A DNA stretch of 64,000 bases, taken from positions 124,001 through 188,000 of the forward strand of contig JBICHN010000004.1 in assembly GCA_043101845.1 (NCBI GenBank), read 5' to 3'. This DNA is from JBICHN01 sp043101845 (GTDB lineage: Bacteria > Planctomycetota > Phycisphaerae > Phycisphaerales > UBA5793). Position 1 is the first letter of the stretch; every line of letters starts with the position of its first letter. The notes beneath the pieces were generated by a model. That model worked only from the letters and a program-made list of their open reading frames with translations, made no database searches and was not told the DNA's origin. Below, piece by piece: positions 1 through 9,219 of the stretch. The translations under genes and the position numbers were made by a program.

Positions 1-163
1 TCCGCCACGGTTGGATCCTCCCGTGCGTCGAGACTCCGGCCCGACGCCGACCCACCTCCATATTCGGTCGTTCGCAAGGCGGACTTGACGCCGGGAACGC
101 CGCTTGACGCTCGCCGCGGCGAAACTTACCGTCCCCGGTCGCGCCCCGCGAAGGAACCCCCGA

Positions 164-1486
164 GTGCCTGAAAACCCCCGCTCAGATCGCCATACCGCCG
201 TCGTCGGCCTCCAGTGGGGCGACGAAGGCAAGGGCAAGGTCGTCGACCTGCTCACCCGGCGTCACGATTTCGTGGTCCGATACAACGGCGGGGCGAACGC
301 CGGCCACACGATCGTCATCGAGGGACAGAAGTACGCCCTCCATCTCATCCCGTCGGGCATCCTTTCCGGCGGCGTGACGAGCGTGATCGGCAACGGGGTC
401 GTCGTCGATCCCGAGCAACTCCTCAAGGAGATCGACCAGCTCCGGGCGCGCGACATCGCGATCGACGACAACCTCCGTGTGTCGAGCCGCGCCCATGTCG
501 TCATGCCCTGGCACAAGCGGCTCGACCAGGCGCTCGAGACGCTTCTCGCCCGCCGCGCCGGACGCGACCATTCGATTGGCACGACGCTGCGCGGCATCGG
601 TCCGGCGTACGCGGACAAGATCACCCGCGCCACGGCGATCCGCATCGGCGATCTGCTCGATCGCGAACGGCTCGCGACGCGCCTCGCCCTCGCGTGCGAT
701 GTGAAGAACGCGCAGCTCAAGGCGTTCGACCCCGACGCGGAGACCTTCGACGCCAACACGCTCATCGAGCAGTACCACGCGTTCGGCGAACGGCTCCGGC
801 CACATGTCTGCGACACGATGTGGCTCCTCCACGACGAAATCGCGAAGGGGAAGAAGCTCCTCTTCGAAGGCGCGAACGCGTGCCTGCTCGACATCGACCA
901 CGGCACCTTTCCGTTCGTGACGAGCAGCAACTGCTCGGCGCTCGGCATTCCCGCGGGGACCGGGCTGCCGGGGCGGACGGTCGAGCGCGTGGTCGGCATC
1001 ATGAAGGCGTACTCGACGCGCGTGGGCGCCGGGCCGTTTCCGACCGAACTCACCGACGCGGTCGGCGACCGCATCCGCGACCGCGGGCGCGAGTACGGCA
1101 CGACGACTGGCCGGCCGCGCCGGTGCGGCTGGCTCGACCTCGTCGCGGTGCGCTATTCCGCGACCCTGTGCGGCGCGACGAGCCTCGCGATCATGCTCTT
1201 CGATGTCGTCGCCGGCCTTGATGAACTCAAGATCTGCGTCGCATACGAGATCGACGGCGAGCGGACCGACCGCTTTCCACCTGACGCGCACGACCTCGAA
1301 CGCGTGAAGCCGGTCTACGAGACACTGCCCGGATTCTCCGAGGAGATCGTCGACGCGCGGAAGATCGAGGATCTGCCGAAGGCGGCGCGGGCGTACCTCG
1401 ATCGCGTCCGCGAACTCACGGGGGTCGAGATCGATATCGTCAGCGTCGGACCGGACCGCTCGCAGACCCTCATCCTGAACGACTGA
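164..1486 (+). CDS. purA: adenylosuccinate synthetase
   Basis: Catalyses the GTP-dependent joining of IMP and aspartate to adenylosuccinate, the first committed step of AMP synthesis. The cytosolic protein shows the family signatures in order: GDEGKGK near the N-terminus, NGGANAGHT (catalytic His region), GTTLRGIGPAYADK, the STRVGAGPFPTE loop and GTTTGRPRRCGWLD. From the GTG at 164 it is 440 residues, the usual family length. That start is preferred over an in-frame TTG at 104 because AAGGA lies 8 bases upstream of it and the conserved core begins soon after. It stands alone ahead of an aminopeptidase gene. Identification is secure; only the start is a choice. Confidence 0.97.
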   Translation: MPENPRSDRHTAVVGLQWGDEGKGKVVDLLTRRHDFVVRYNGGANAGHTIVIEGQKYALHLIPSGILSGGVTSVIGNGVVVDPEQLLKEIDQLRARDIAIDDNLRVSSRAHVVMPWHKRLDQALETLLARRAGRDHSIGTTLRGIGPAYADKITRATAIRIGDLLDRERLATRLALACDVKNAQLKAFDPDAETFDANTLIEQYHAFGERLRPHVCDTMWLLHDEIAKGKKLLFEGANACLLDIDHGTFPFVTSSNCSALGIPAGTGLPGRTVERVVGIMKAYSTRVGAGPFPTELTDAVGDRIRDRGREYGTTTGRPRRCGWLDLVAVRYSATLCGATSLAIMLFDVVAGLDELKICVAYEIDGERTDRFPPDAHDLERVKPVYETLPGFSEEIVDARKIEDLPKAARAYLDRVRELTGVEIDIVSVGPDRSQTLILND

Positions 1487-1554
1487 AGCCCGAATCGGCC
1501 CGCGACCACCCATCGCGGCGACGCCGAGAGGTGAAGGAAGAAAGAGACTCCGTC

Positions 1555-2679
1555 ATGGTCGATCCCCGCGTCACGAAGCTCGCCGAGCTACTCATCAACT
1601 TCTCGACCTCGCTGCAGAAGGGCGAGCACATCCTCATCGAGGCGTTCGACCTCCCGGACGAGATGATCATCGAATGCGTGCGCGCCGCGCGGAAGGCCGG
1701 CGCTCATCCGCATGTCGCCCTGCGCAGCAACCGCGTCATGCGGGCGCTCAACATCGACGCGAGCGACGAGCAGCTCGACGCGTGGTCGGACTACGACCTC
1801 TACCGCATGAAGAAGATGGACGCGTATCTCGGCCTGCGCGGCGCCGGGAATGTGAGCGAGTCGTCCGACATCGATTCGAAGCTCATGCAGAAGATCGCGC
1901 GGAAGTACACGAAGCCCGTCCATTTCGACCAGCGGGTGAACCATACGAAGTGGTGCGTCCTCCGCTGGCCGACGCCGAGCATGGCGCAGCTCGCCGAGAT
2001 GAGCACCGAGGCGTTCGAGGACTTCTACTTCGATGTCTGCACGCTCGATTATGCGAAGATGGCCGACGCGGTCGACCATCTCAAGAAGCGCATGGAGCGG
2101 ACCGACCGCGTGCGCATCAAGGGGCCGGGCGACACGGATCTCCAGTTCTCGATCAAGGACATCCCGGCGATCCCCTGCTCCGGATCGCACAACATTCCCG
2201 ACGGCGAGTGCTTCACCGCCCCCGTCCGCGAGAGCGTGAACGGAGTCATTCACTACAACACGCCGACCGTCTACCAGGGCGTGTCGTTCAAGAACATCCG
2301 CCTCACCTTCCGTGACGGAAAGATCGTCGAAGCGACCGCGGACGGCGACGACGAGAAACTCAACTCAATCTTCGACACCGACGAGGGCGCGCGGTATGTC
2401 GGCGAGTTCGCGATCGGCTTCAACCCCTACATTCTCGAGCCGATGAAGGACATCCTCTTTGACGAGAAGATCGCCGGCTCGCTCCATTTCACGCCCGGCA
2501 ACTGCTACGACGACGCGAGCAACGGGAACAAGTCGGAGATCCACTGGGACCTCGTGCTCATTCAGCGACCCGAGTACGGCGGCGGAGAGATCATCTTCGA
2601 CGACGAGGTCATCCGCCGCGACGGGCAGTTCGTGGTGAATGATTTGAAGGGCCTCAATCCGGAGGCGCTCAAGGCGTAA
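1555..2679 (+). CDS. M29 family aminopeptidase (AmpS/AmpT type)
   Basis: Predicted metal-dependent aminopeptidase of the thermophilic-aminopeptidase family M29, acting on peptide N-termini in the cytosol. Visible family motifs are NIPDGECFTAP (metal-ligand Glu region), GEFAIGFNP, and a C-terminal block with DEKIAGSLHF and IHWDLVLI carrying the His and Asp ligands. Length is 374 aa from ATG 1555, slightly under typical M29 enzymes. An upstream in-frame GTG at 1531 would add 8 residues but has a GAGAG directly abutting it, whereas ATG 1555 has a purine-rich GGAAGAAAG upstream. It follows purA by about 70 bases; no functional link is evident. Confidence 0.9.
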   Translation: MVDPRVTKLAELLINFSTSLQKGEHILIEAFDLPDEMIIECVRAARKAGAHPHVALRSNRVMRALNIDASDEQLDAWSDYDLYRMKKMDAYLGLRGAGNVSESSDIDSKLMQKIARKYTKPVHFDQRVNHTKWCVLRWPTPSMAQLAEMSTEAFEDFYFDVCTLDYAKMADAVDHLKKRMERTDRVRIKGPGDTDLQFSIKDIPAIPCSGSHNIPDGECFTAPVRESVNGVIHYNTPTVYQGVSFKNIRLTFRDGKIVEATADGDDEKLNSIFDTDEGARYVGEFAIGFNPYILEPMKDILFDEKIAGSLHFTPGNCYDDASNGNKSEIHWDLVLIQRPEYGGGEIIFDDEVIRRDGQFVVNDLKGLNPEALKA

Positions 2680-2714
2680 TGGAACCGGACGCGTGATCGA
2701 CGCGTACCCTCGAA

Positions 2715-3947
2715 ATGAAGAGGTTGCGCATGTTCAGACGACTTCTCCTGTTCGTGACGGCGGCGACCCTGGCGGTCCCGACGCTGTCGGGGTGCGCGAC
2801 GCGCACCCAGGCGGATCGCCATCGATATCTTCTCGACGCGACTCCAGTTTCGGAGTCGATCTGGCCCGAGCGTGACGGGCCGCACGAAGTGGCGCGGCTC
2901 GAAACGAAGGGTGATGACCTGCGCTTCCGGGCGCCCTACTGGGACGAGAACGGCCGGCTCTACATCGTCGACCGTCTCTCTCGGAAGAAGGGTGAGCCGC
3001 GCACGCTCGTGCATGTGAGCGGGCGGGCCACGCCCGGGCTCAGCGCGAAGAGCGGGCCGACGCTGCGCTTCATCTCGAGCACGGACGAGTCTTCGGAAGC
3101 GTCGCTCACGCTGCAGCCGCGGCAGTCCGCGTCGATCGTGTATGTCGCGCCGCCGCTCGAGAAGAAGGCGCGCGGCTGGGTCGTCTATCTCTGCGGCGTC
3201 GACGGGCTGCGCGGCCCGGACGAGCGTCTGCTCACCGCGTTGCGCAAGCGCGGGTGGGCGGCGGTGGCGGTCACCGCGTCGACCGACATCTATGTGCGGC
3301 GCCTCGTCGCGGCGCTCGCCGACCGTCTCGAGGATGATTCGAACGCGTCGATCGCCCGCATGATCGACGAGCATCTCGCCGACCGGGTGTACGCGGCCCA
3401 GGCGGGGTTGAACTACGCGCGGCTCGCGTACCCGACGATCCCGCGCGATCGGGTGGCGGTCGTCGGGGTGAGCGCGGGAGCGATCGCAGCGCCCGCGGTC
3501 GCGGCGCGGCTTGGCGATTCGATCGACGCGGCGGTGCTCATCGGCGGCGGCGCGCCCTTCTACCGGATCATGCGCGAGAGCCCGGTTGGGCGGGCGCGGT
3601 TTGATGTGCGCATCGCCGAGGCCGACGGCGAACCCGACGAGAACGGCGCCGTCGAGTATCGCAATCGCGCGCCGTCGGCTGCGGAGCATCGACTCCTCGA
3701 ACGCCAGGCGGTGCGCAATGCGCAGCTCGACCCCTACCACCTCGCGCCGCAGCTTCGGCGCATTCCCACGCTGCAACTTCACGCGCAGTTCGATGCGATC
3801 GTTCCGGCGTCAACCGGGCGCACGCTTTACGAGCGGCTCGGCAAGCCGGAGCAGTGGTCGTACCCCGTCGGGCATCTCGGTCTCATGGTCATGATCAACC
3901 TTGAAGCGGACCGGATCGCGAAATGGGTGACCCGCGCGACGAAGTGA
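2715..3947 (+). CDS. alpha/beta-hydrolase fold lipoprotein
   Basis: Predicted exported hydrolase of unknown substrate. The N-terminus has basic residues, a hydrophobic stretch and a lipobox ending LSGC at about residue 27, so it is likely anchored as a lipoprotein. The mature part has an alpha/beta-hydrolase layout: nucleophile elbow GVSAG within DRVAVVGVSAGAIAAP, an acid candidate in LHAQFDAIVPAST, and a C-terminal His in YPVGHLGL. About 150 residues of mostly beta-rich sequence precede the hydrolase core. Whether it is an esterase, peptidase or lipase cannot be decided from sequence alone. It ends just before a convergent permease gene. Confidence 0.72.
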   Translation: MKRLRMFRRLLLFVTAATLAVPTLSGCATRTQADRHRYLLDATPVSESIWPERDGPHEVARLETKGDDLRFRAPYWDENGRLYIVDRLSRKKGEPRTLVHVSGRATPGLSAKSGPTLRFISSTDESSEASLTLQPRQSASIVYVAPPLEKKARGWVVYLCGVDGLRGPDERLLTALRKRGWAAVAVTASTDIYVRRLVAALADRLEDDSNASIARMIDEHLADRVYAAQAGLNYARLAYPTIPRDRVAVVGVSAGAIAAPAVAARLGDSIDAAVLIGGGAPFYRIMRESPVGRARFDVRIAEADGEPDENGAVEYRNRAPSAAEHRLLERQAVRNAQLDPYHLAPQLRRIPTLQLHAQFDAIVPASTGRTLYERLGKPEQWSYPVGHLGLMVMINLEADRIAKWVTRATK

Positions 3948-3974
3948 GCGCGCGGAGATCCTGACTTCACGCGG

Positions 3975-5117
3975 TCAGGCGTTCAGCATTTCGCCCACGG
4001 GCTTCAGGCGGTCGATGCGGTCGCAGATGATCTTGATGACCGCGAGAAGCGGCACGGCCATGAGGGCGCCGGGGATGCCCCAGACCCAACTCCAGAACAT
4101 GAGCCCGACGAAGATGACGATCGGGCTCAGCGTGAGCCGCGCGCCGAGCACGGTCGGTGTAATCACATAGCCCTCGGCGGTGGTGAGCATCGCGAAGATA
4201 AGGGGCGCCATCATGATGTGGAGCGGATCGTCAAACGACACCATGGCCACGAAGGCGATCGTCGCCATGCCGATGATCGCGCCGACATAGGGAATGTAGT
4301 TGAGCACGGTCGCCATGACGCCCCATAGGATCGGGTTCGGCATGCCGAGGAGCCACATGCTGATGCCCACCGCGACGCCAAGGCCAAAGTTGATCATCGT
4401 GATCGTAAAGAGGTAGATCGACACATCGTTCCGCACGCGGCGGATGATCTCGATCGTGTTATGGCGGTGGTCGGCGTCGGGCTGGAGGCGCACGAACTTC
4501 GAGATGAGGTGATCGCCCGTCGCGAGAAGAAAGTAGAGCAGGACGACGACGAACACGAGGTTCGCAAGGAAGACGCTCGTGCGGTCGAAGAGCCAGTTCA
4601 CCATGCTCTGCTCCTGGACCTGCACTTCCGGCGGTCCCCCGCCCGCCGCCTCCGCGAGTTCGCTCACCTGTTCGGTCGCCTGCGTGACCTTCTCGATCGG
4701 CTCGCGAATGTTGCGCAGCTTGTACTCGACCTCGGCGAAGGTTTCGGGCGCGCGGTCGAGCCAGTCCGTCGCGGGATCGACGAGGTAGAGCATTCCCGCG
4801 ACGATGACGACGCCGAAGCCGACGAGCGTAAGCGCGGCGCCGAGGCCCGCCGGGATGTAAAAGCGCTCGAGCAGGCGCACGAGCGGCGCGAGCAGAAGCG
4901 AGAGCAGGCTCGCGAGCGCAATCGGCATGAGCAGCGGCGCGCCGATGCGCAGCGCGGCGATGACCGCGAGCACGAACAGCCCCGTGACGACCCATGACCG
5001 AATCTCACGCGGACGCGGAGTCGGTGGCGTCGTGGACTTCGTCGGCTCTTCGGTCTCGGGCGCCGCGATGGTCGCCACTTTCGGTTCGGCGACCGTTGGT
5101 CCTGGCGCGTCCCCCAA
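3975..5117 (-). CDS. AI-2E / PerM family membrane permease
   Basis: Multi-spanning inner-membrane protein of the AI-2E transporter (PerM) family. Some members export small molecules or act as ion antiporters; the substrate here is unknown. The sequence has two N-terminal hydrophobic segments, a central soluble section (DWLDRAPETFAEVEYKL and on), then five or so hydrophobic segments including the conserved ILWGVMATVLNYIPYVG block and the C-terminal VWGIPGALMAVPLLAVIK. The start is chosen as TTG 5117 because AAGGGAG sits 6 bases upstream; a more distal TTG at 5195 would overlap the preceding gene and has no ribosome site. The chosen protein is 380 aa. It is last in a minus-strand run after the CPXCG protein. 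Confidence 0.85.
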   Translation of the reverse strand: MGDAPGPTVAEPKVATIAAPETEEPTKSTTPPTPRPREIRSWVVTGLFVLAVIAALRIGAPLLMPIALASLLSLLLAPLVRLLERFYIPAGLGAALTLVGFGVVIVAGMLYLVDPATDWLDRAPETFAEVEYKLRNIREPIEKVTQATEQVSELAEAAGGGPPEVQVQEQSMVNWLFDRTSVFLANLVFVVVLLYFLLATGDHLISKFVRLQPDADHRHNTIEIIRRVRNDVSIYLFTITMINFGLGVAVGISMWLLGMPNPILWGVMATVLNYIPYVGAIIGMATIAFVAMVSFDDPLHIMMAPLIFAMLTTAEGYVITPTVLGARLTLSPIVIFVGLMFWSWVWGIPGALMAVPLLAVIKIICDRIDRLKPVGEMLNA

Positions 5118-5191
5118 TGCACACTCCCTTGTGTGTCGGCCCCGTTGCGGGCCCGGACCCCGCGCGAAACGAACACGCGGAACGGGATCGC

Positions 5192-5377
5192 TCAACTTGA
5201 TGTTACTTCGAGGGATGCGATTAAGCCGGTTTCATCGAATTCGACGCGGATCGCGTTCGGCCGACAGCACACGGGGCAATCTTCGATGTAGGACTGGGAC
5301 GCGCCGCCCGTCGGATCGACTCCGAGGAGGATCTCTTCGCCGCAGGTCGGGCAGATGTAGGTTGCGGTCTCGTCCAT
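5192..5377 (-). CDS. CPXCG motif cysteine-rich mini-protein
   Basis: A 61-residue protein with two CxxC knuckles: YICPTCGEEI near residue 8 and DCPVCCRPN near residue 33, separated by a GASQSYIEDCPV segment. This matches the small CPXCG cysteine-rich family, presumed zinc-binding, whose role is unknown. Its start lies nine bases after the stop of the M48 protease gene, which suggests co-transcription and translational coupling; no clear ribosome site is seen. Confidence 0.85.
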   Translation of the reverse strand: MDETATYICPTCGEEILLGVDPTGGASQSYIEDCPVCCRPNAIRVEFDETGLIASLEVTSS

Positions 5378-5386
5378 CGGACGAGT

Positions 5387-7426
5387 CTACACGAGTTTCT
5401 GGCCCGGCAGGAGCGGCGGCATCGGACACTCGAGCGTCTCCGCAATTGCCCGGAGCATCTCCGCCTCATTCGGCGTGACGACGCGATCGGCGGCGACGCA
5501 CACCGCGGCGGCGCGGATGATCCGCTGCTTGAGGGGGGCCGAGACCTTCACGAGTTCGTCGATCGCCCGGTCGAGATCCTGCGGCCGACACTGCGCCGGC
5601 GGACACAGCTCGAGGTTCGTGAGCTGCAACTGCCGCTTGCCCGCGTCGAACGAACGCGCTGCGTCCGCCTCCTCGCGGTTGCCCGCCCAGGCGAGCGTCG
5701 AGAGGAGCATCTCGAGCTCCTTCGTGAGTCGCGCGATCGCGTAGTAGTGCGTGCGCGGGGGCTTCACTTCCTCGAACTGCGGCGCCACGCTCTTCATGAG
5801 CAGGCGCTGCAGCGCCCATTCGAAGAGGGTGATCTTCTCGTCCGCCGCGACGAGCGCCGCGACGGCCCGCTTGAAGGTCTCATACTGCGCCCGCGAAAGA
5901 TCGCGAAGCGCCGGCGTCGCCATTTCGATGAGCGGCAGGCGCTGACGCCGCTCGAGGGCCTCGGCGATCGGCGCGAGCTTACGCGTCATGTCGAGCACGC
6001 CCGTGTCGCCCGTCGCCGCGATTGCCTCGTACTGGCGGTCGCGCACCGTCTCATCGGAATCGAGGAGCATGGCGAAGATGAGCGCTCGCGCGTCGTAGGG
6101 CTCGTGCGCCGCGGAGACCATGTCGTCGGGGAGCGATTCGATGAGCTGCCGGGCGTATTCGAGATGCTCGGGTGTCGGCTCGCCGATGAGTTCGATCGCG
6201 GGTCGGTCGGCGGCGGTCGAACCGGACGGCGAGCTTGCGGTGGCGCCGCGCGTTCGTGCCGCGGTGACTGCGTCTTCGAGTCCGCCGGTGATGACGCCGC
6301 CGGCGACGACGGCGCCGAACAGGTCGCGGCGTCGCTTGCGGTCGGAGGCCGATTCGCCCTCGCTTGTCGGTTCGCGCTCAGGCTTCGCTTCGACCTTGAT
6401 GAACTTGCCGTCCCATTGCGGGTCGATCGCGCGGATGCGCTTCTGGAGCGGCGGGTGCGTCGCGAAGAGGCCGTGGAGCCCGCTCGTCACGCCGGCGCCG
6501 AAATACATGTGGCTCGCTTCGGGCGCGTTCGGATGATCGATCTCGGCGCCGTGCACGGAGCCGCCGATCTTCTTGAGCGCGCCGGCGATGCCCTCCGGGT
6601 TCCGCGTGAACTGCACGGCCGAGGCGTCGGCGAGGTATTCGCGCTGGCGACTCACCGCGGCCTTGATGAGGTTGCCGAAGAAGGTGCCCACGCCGCCGAC
6701 GACGAGAAGGCCGAGGCCGATCATGAGGATCGCCGCGGCGCCGCCGCCCTCCTCCTTGCTCCGCCGGCGACCGCCGCCGCCCGCGTAGAACGATGCGCGG
6801 AGCAGGTAGTATCCGATGACGCCGATGACGAGGATGCCGAAGAGCCATCCGATGAGGTGGATGTTGAGGCGCATGTCGCCGTTCAGAATGTGGCTGAACT
6901 CGTGCGCGACGACGCCCTGGAGTTCATCGCGTGACAGACTCCGCACGGCGCCGCGCGTGATGCCGATGACCGCATCGTTCGGTGAGTAGCCCGCAGCGAA
7001 GGCGTTCACGCCCTCCTCGCGGTTCATGATGTACACGGGCGGCACGGGCGTGCCCGACGCGATCGCCATCTCCTCAACGACATTGAGGATCTTTCGTTCG
7101 TCGAGGTCGGTTGTATCGGGGTGAATGAGTTGCCCGCCGAGGCGCTCGGCGATGACACGCCCGCCGCCGCGCAGCTCCATGATCTTGAAGAGGCTCGCGC
7201 CGCCGACGATGACGATCGTGCCCGCCCCGACGCCAAGGAGGAGCGCGGGGTTGAGGAGAATCTCGTCGGGACGCAGGTCGCTCTGCGTCGACCCCCACAC
7301 GACCACGCCCGCGATGACGAGGTAGACCATGACCATGATCGCGATGACCGCGAGGATGAACAGGACGACGAGTCGTCCCGTCTGCTTGCGGGCGGCGTCC
7401 TGTCGGGCGAAGAAATCAGTGGCCAT
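5387..7426 (-). CDS. M48 family zinc metalloprotease, HtpX-like, with TerB-like C-terminus
   Basis: Membrane-anchored zinc protease, likely involved in envelope quality control. Two N-terminal hydrophobic helices (near residues 18-45 and 57-80) precede the catalytic part: HEFSH near residue 175 provides two zinc ligands and the catalytic Glu, and the downstream QREYLADA supplies the third ligand. Another pair of hydrophobic helices lies around residues 190-260, one holding a Gly-rich loop. The roughly 330-residue C-terminal half resembles a TerB-like helical module ending in the ADRVVTPNEAEMLRAIAETL block. At 679 aa it is more than twice the size of E. coli HtpX. It lies about 100 bases downstream of lemA, the common lemA-htpX pairing. 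Confidence 0.9.
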   Translation of the reverse strand: MATDFFARQDAARKQTGRLVVLFILAVIAIMVMVYLVIAGVVVWGSTQSDLRPDEILLNPALLLGVGAGTIVIVGGASLFKIMELRGGGRVIAERLGGQLIHPDTTDLDERKILNVVEEMAIASGTPVPPVYIMNREEGVNAFAAGYSPNDAVIGITRGAVRSLSRDELQGVVAHEFSHILNGDMRLNIHLIGWLFGILVIGVIGYYLLRASFYAGGGGRRRSKEEGGGAAAILMIGLGLLVVGGVGTFFGNLIKAAVSRQREYLADASAVQFTRNPEGIAGALKKIGGSVHGAEIDHPNAPEASHMYFGAGVTSGLHGLFATHPPLQKRIRAIDPQWDGKFIKVEAKPEREPTSEGESASDRKRRRDLFGAVVAGGVITGGLEDAVTAARTRGATASSPSGSTAADRPAIELIGEPTPEHLEYARQLIESLPDDMVSAAHEPYDARALIFAMLLDSDETVRDRQYEAIAATGDTGVLDMTRKLAPIAEALERRQRLPLIEMATPALRDLSRAQYETFKRAVAALVAADEKITLFEWALQRLLMKSVAPQFEEVKPPRTHYYAIARLTKELEMLLSTLAWAGNREEADAARSFDAGKRQLQLTNLELCPPAQCRPQDLDRAIDELVKVSAPLKQRIIRAAAVCVAADRVVTPNEAEMLRAIAETLECPMPPLLPGQKLV

Positions 7427-7527
7427 GAAGATTCACCACGAGGGGACCCGGTGAACACCGAGCGAGCGGGGAGGGCGAGCCGGTCCCCGCGCGTCGGTCC
7501 AGTTTGGTCCTTTGCCTTCGGGATCGA

Positions 7528-8145
7528 TCAGGTGAAGGAGACCTTGGGGGCCTTCGCGATTTCGGCGGCGTCTTCGAACTCGAGGAGCGCCGCGTCCTGC
7601 GAATGACCGAACATGCCCGCGAAGATGACCGGCGGAAACTGCTTCTTGTAGATGTTGTACGCCGTGGCCTGGTCGTTGTACGCCTGGCGGGCGAACGAGA
7701 TCTTGTTCTCCGTGGTCGTGAGCTCTTCGCTCACTTCGAGCATGTTCTGATTCGCTTTGAGGTCCGGGTAGGCCTCCATGACGGCGAAGAGTCGGCCCAT
7801 GGCGCCGGTGAGCGCCGATTCGGCGCCGGCGAGCTGCTGGATGTTGTTCGGATTGCCCGGGTCGGCGTGGGCCTTGTCGAGTCCGCTCACCGCCTGGTTT
7901 CGGGCTGCGATGACGGCTTCGAGCGTGTCGCGCTCATGCGCCATGTAGCCCTTCGCGACCTCGACGAGGTTCGGGATGAGATCGTGCCGTCGCTTGAGCT
8001 GCACCTCGATCTGGGCGAATCCGTTGAGCGTGCGCTCCTTCATCTGCACGAGTGTGTTGAACACACCCACGACATACATGATCAGCCCGAGGCCGACGAT
8101 CGCGAGCACCGCGACCACGAGGATGATCGGCAGCGTCATGTTCAT
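7528..8145 (-). CDS. lemA: LemA family protein
   Basis: Small membrane protein with one N-terminal transmembrane helix (LPIILVVAVLAIVGLGLIMY) followed by an all-helical domain. Family hallmarks are VFNTLVQMKERTLNGFAQIEVQLKRRHDLIPNLVE and the terminal YKKQFPPVIFAGMFG. LemA proteins frequently neighbour M48 proteases; the molecular role is unclear. The start at ATG 8145 is chosen because AGGGAG lies 9 bases upstream; it gives 205 aa. Likely first gene of the minus-strand run lemA - M48 protease - CPXCG protein - AI-2E permease. Confidence 0.93.
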   Translation of the reverse strand: MNMTLPIILVVAVLAIVGLGLIMYVVGVFNTLVQMKERTLNGFAQIEVQLKRRHDLIPNLVEVAKGYMAHERDTLEAVIAARNQAVSGLDKAHADPGNPNNIQQLAGAESALTGAMGRLFAVMEAYPDLKANQNMLEVSEELTTTENKISFARQAYNDQATAYNIYKKQFPPVIFAGMFGHSQDAALLEFEDAAEIAKAPKVSFT

Positions 8146-8379
8146 CAGGAATGACTCCCTGCCAGAAACCACGAATCCGGGACAAACGCCGGCCCGGCCG
8201 ACTGGCAGACCAGACCGGAACGCGGCGACGGTAGCTTACCCGATGATTCCGACGCGTCGCATGTCGCGATTCGAACGGAAACAGACAGGCTCCACGCGTG
8301 AATTCCCCTTGTCGGCGTTTGTCGGGGTGGGAGTGGAGAATTGAGGGGGGGCGGGCGCGACGGACGCCGACTCCGAACC

Positions 8380-8542
8380 GAACCGGACCTCCGCTCGTCG
8401 GCGCTGCGCCTCGACTTCGCTCCAGTCCGGCTTGCTGAACGATCGGCGCGCGATCTACCGCGGGACGCGTTTCCAGGATCCTCGTGCGCCAAGCCGGACT
8501 GGAGCGCGACGACGCGAAGCGTCGGCCGCGGAGGTCCGGTTC
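8380..8542. repeat. palindromic repeat, copy 1 (upstream of RAYT-like gene)
   Basis: Non-coding element with 14-bp perfect terminal inverted repeats (GAACCGGACCTCCG at 8380-8393 and its complement at 8529-8542). Inside it is a second perfect 15-bp inverted repeat (GCTCCAGTCCGGCTT at 8419-8433, complement at 8491-8505). The 161 bases 8382-8542 match copy 2 at 9220-9380 without gaps and with four substitutions. It resembles a REPIN or MITE-sized mobile unit. The rest of the 8146-8648 gap shows no gene. Confidence 0.9.
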
Positions 8543-8648
8543 CGCGCGTCGAGGGGCGTCGCTCCCCCAGAGGCCGGGTTGCCGCTTGAAGCAAAATGCG
8601 AATAATGAATCTTTCGATGATGACGCGGCTCTCATTGAGGCGCCTTTC

Positions 8649-9200
8649 ATGCCCGCGCCCGGTCAATGCTGGCGACACATCGTTCTGACGACCCGCCGGG
8701 CGTGGATGCCCGGAGACCCTCGCGGCTTTCGCAGCCGTCGACACCGGGTTCACTCGACCGGCGACTATCGACATCCGCCGCCGGCCGACGAGCACGCCGG
8801 ACTCCGGGCACACGCCCTTCGTCTCGCGGGCGGAGCAGCACGGATCGTCTTCGAGTCGGTCGAGATTCGTCGACGAGTCGGCATTGAGTTCATCGACTAC
8901 TTAGTGGACACATGTTCTCAGCAGGTCGCCATTATCGCGGTCGCTCCAACGCACACGCACCTGCTGGCGACCACGCCCGTCGATCTGGAGGAAACCAGGC
9001 GACTCATTGGTGAGGCGAAAGCGACCGCCTCCAACGCGATTCGCGAATTCATTCCCGGTCGCGTCTGGGCGGACGGTGGCGGGTTCCGGGAGATTCGGAA
9101 TCGCGCGCATCAGCGTCGTACCTTTCAATACATCGCGCGACATCAGGCCGAGGGCGCGTGGGTGTGGACCTGTCGCGATCCGACTCCTCCAAAAGATTGA
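8649..9200 (+). CDS. REP-associated (RAYT-like) HUH transposase, divergent
   Basis: Predicted 183-residue single-strand DNA endonuclease of the Y1/IS200-like superfamily, the class that moves REP palindromes. Seen in the sequence: WRHIVLTT near the N-terminus, the conserved-looking GDPRGFRSRRHRVHSTGDY block, an HxH pair in PTHTHLL (near residue 105) as metal ligands, GRVWADG, and a helix with the candidate catalytic Tyr in FQYIARHQAEGAWVW. The start at ATG 8649 has GAGG 9 bases upstream. An upstream reading-frame extension to 8484 merely reads through repeat copy 1 and is rejected. Flanking by two near-identical palindromic repeats strongly supports a RAYT-type role. Typical RAYTs carry YIxxNP where this has YIARHQ, so it is a divergent branch. 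Confidence 0.75.
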   Translation: MPAPGQCWRHIVLTTRRAWMPGDPRGFRSRRHRVHSTGDYRHPPPADEHAGLRAHALRLAGGAARIVFESVEIRRRVGIEFIDYLVDTCSQQVAIIAVAPTHTHLLATTPVDLEETRRLIGEAKATASNAIREFIPGRVWADGGGFREIRNRAHQRRTFQYIARHQAEGAWVWTCRDPTPPKD

Positions 9201-9219
9201 GGGCCGCTCGACGCTCCGC

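Noticed and set aside
182..1513. Long open frame on the minus strand opposite purA.
   Set aside because: It is an antisense shadow of a clearly identified gene; high GC produces such frames. No ribosome site or family resemblance.
7440..7470. Sequence CCGGTGAACACCG with GAGCGAGCGGGG resembling the hairpin core of the 60 kb array, between lemA and the M48 gene.
   Set aside because: Only the GTGAACAC core and part of the right flank agree; the TTAGCCCC flank is absent and the stem is shorter, so a relation is not supported.
8484..8648. Upstream extension of the RAYT-like frame through repeat copy 1.
   Set aside because: The extension translates repeat sequence; the other copy gives a similar translation in an unrelated context.
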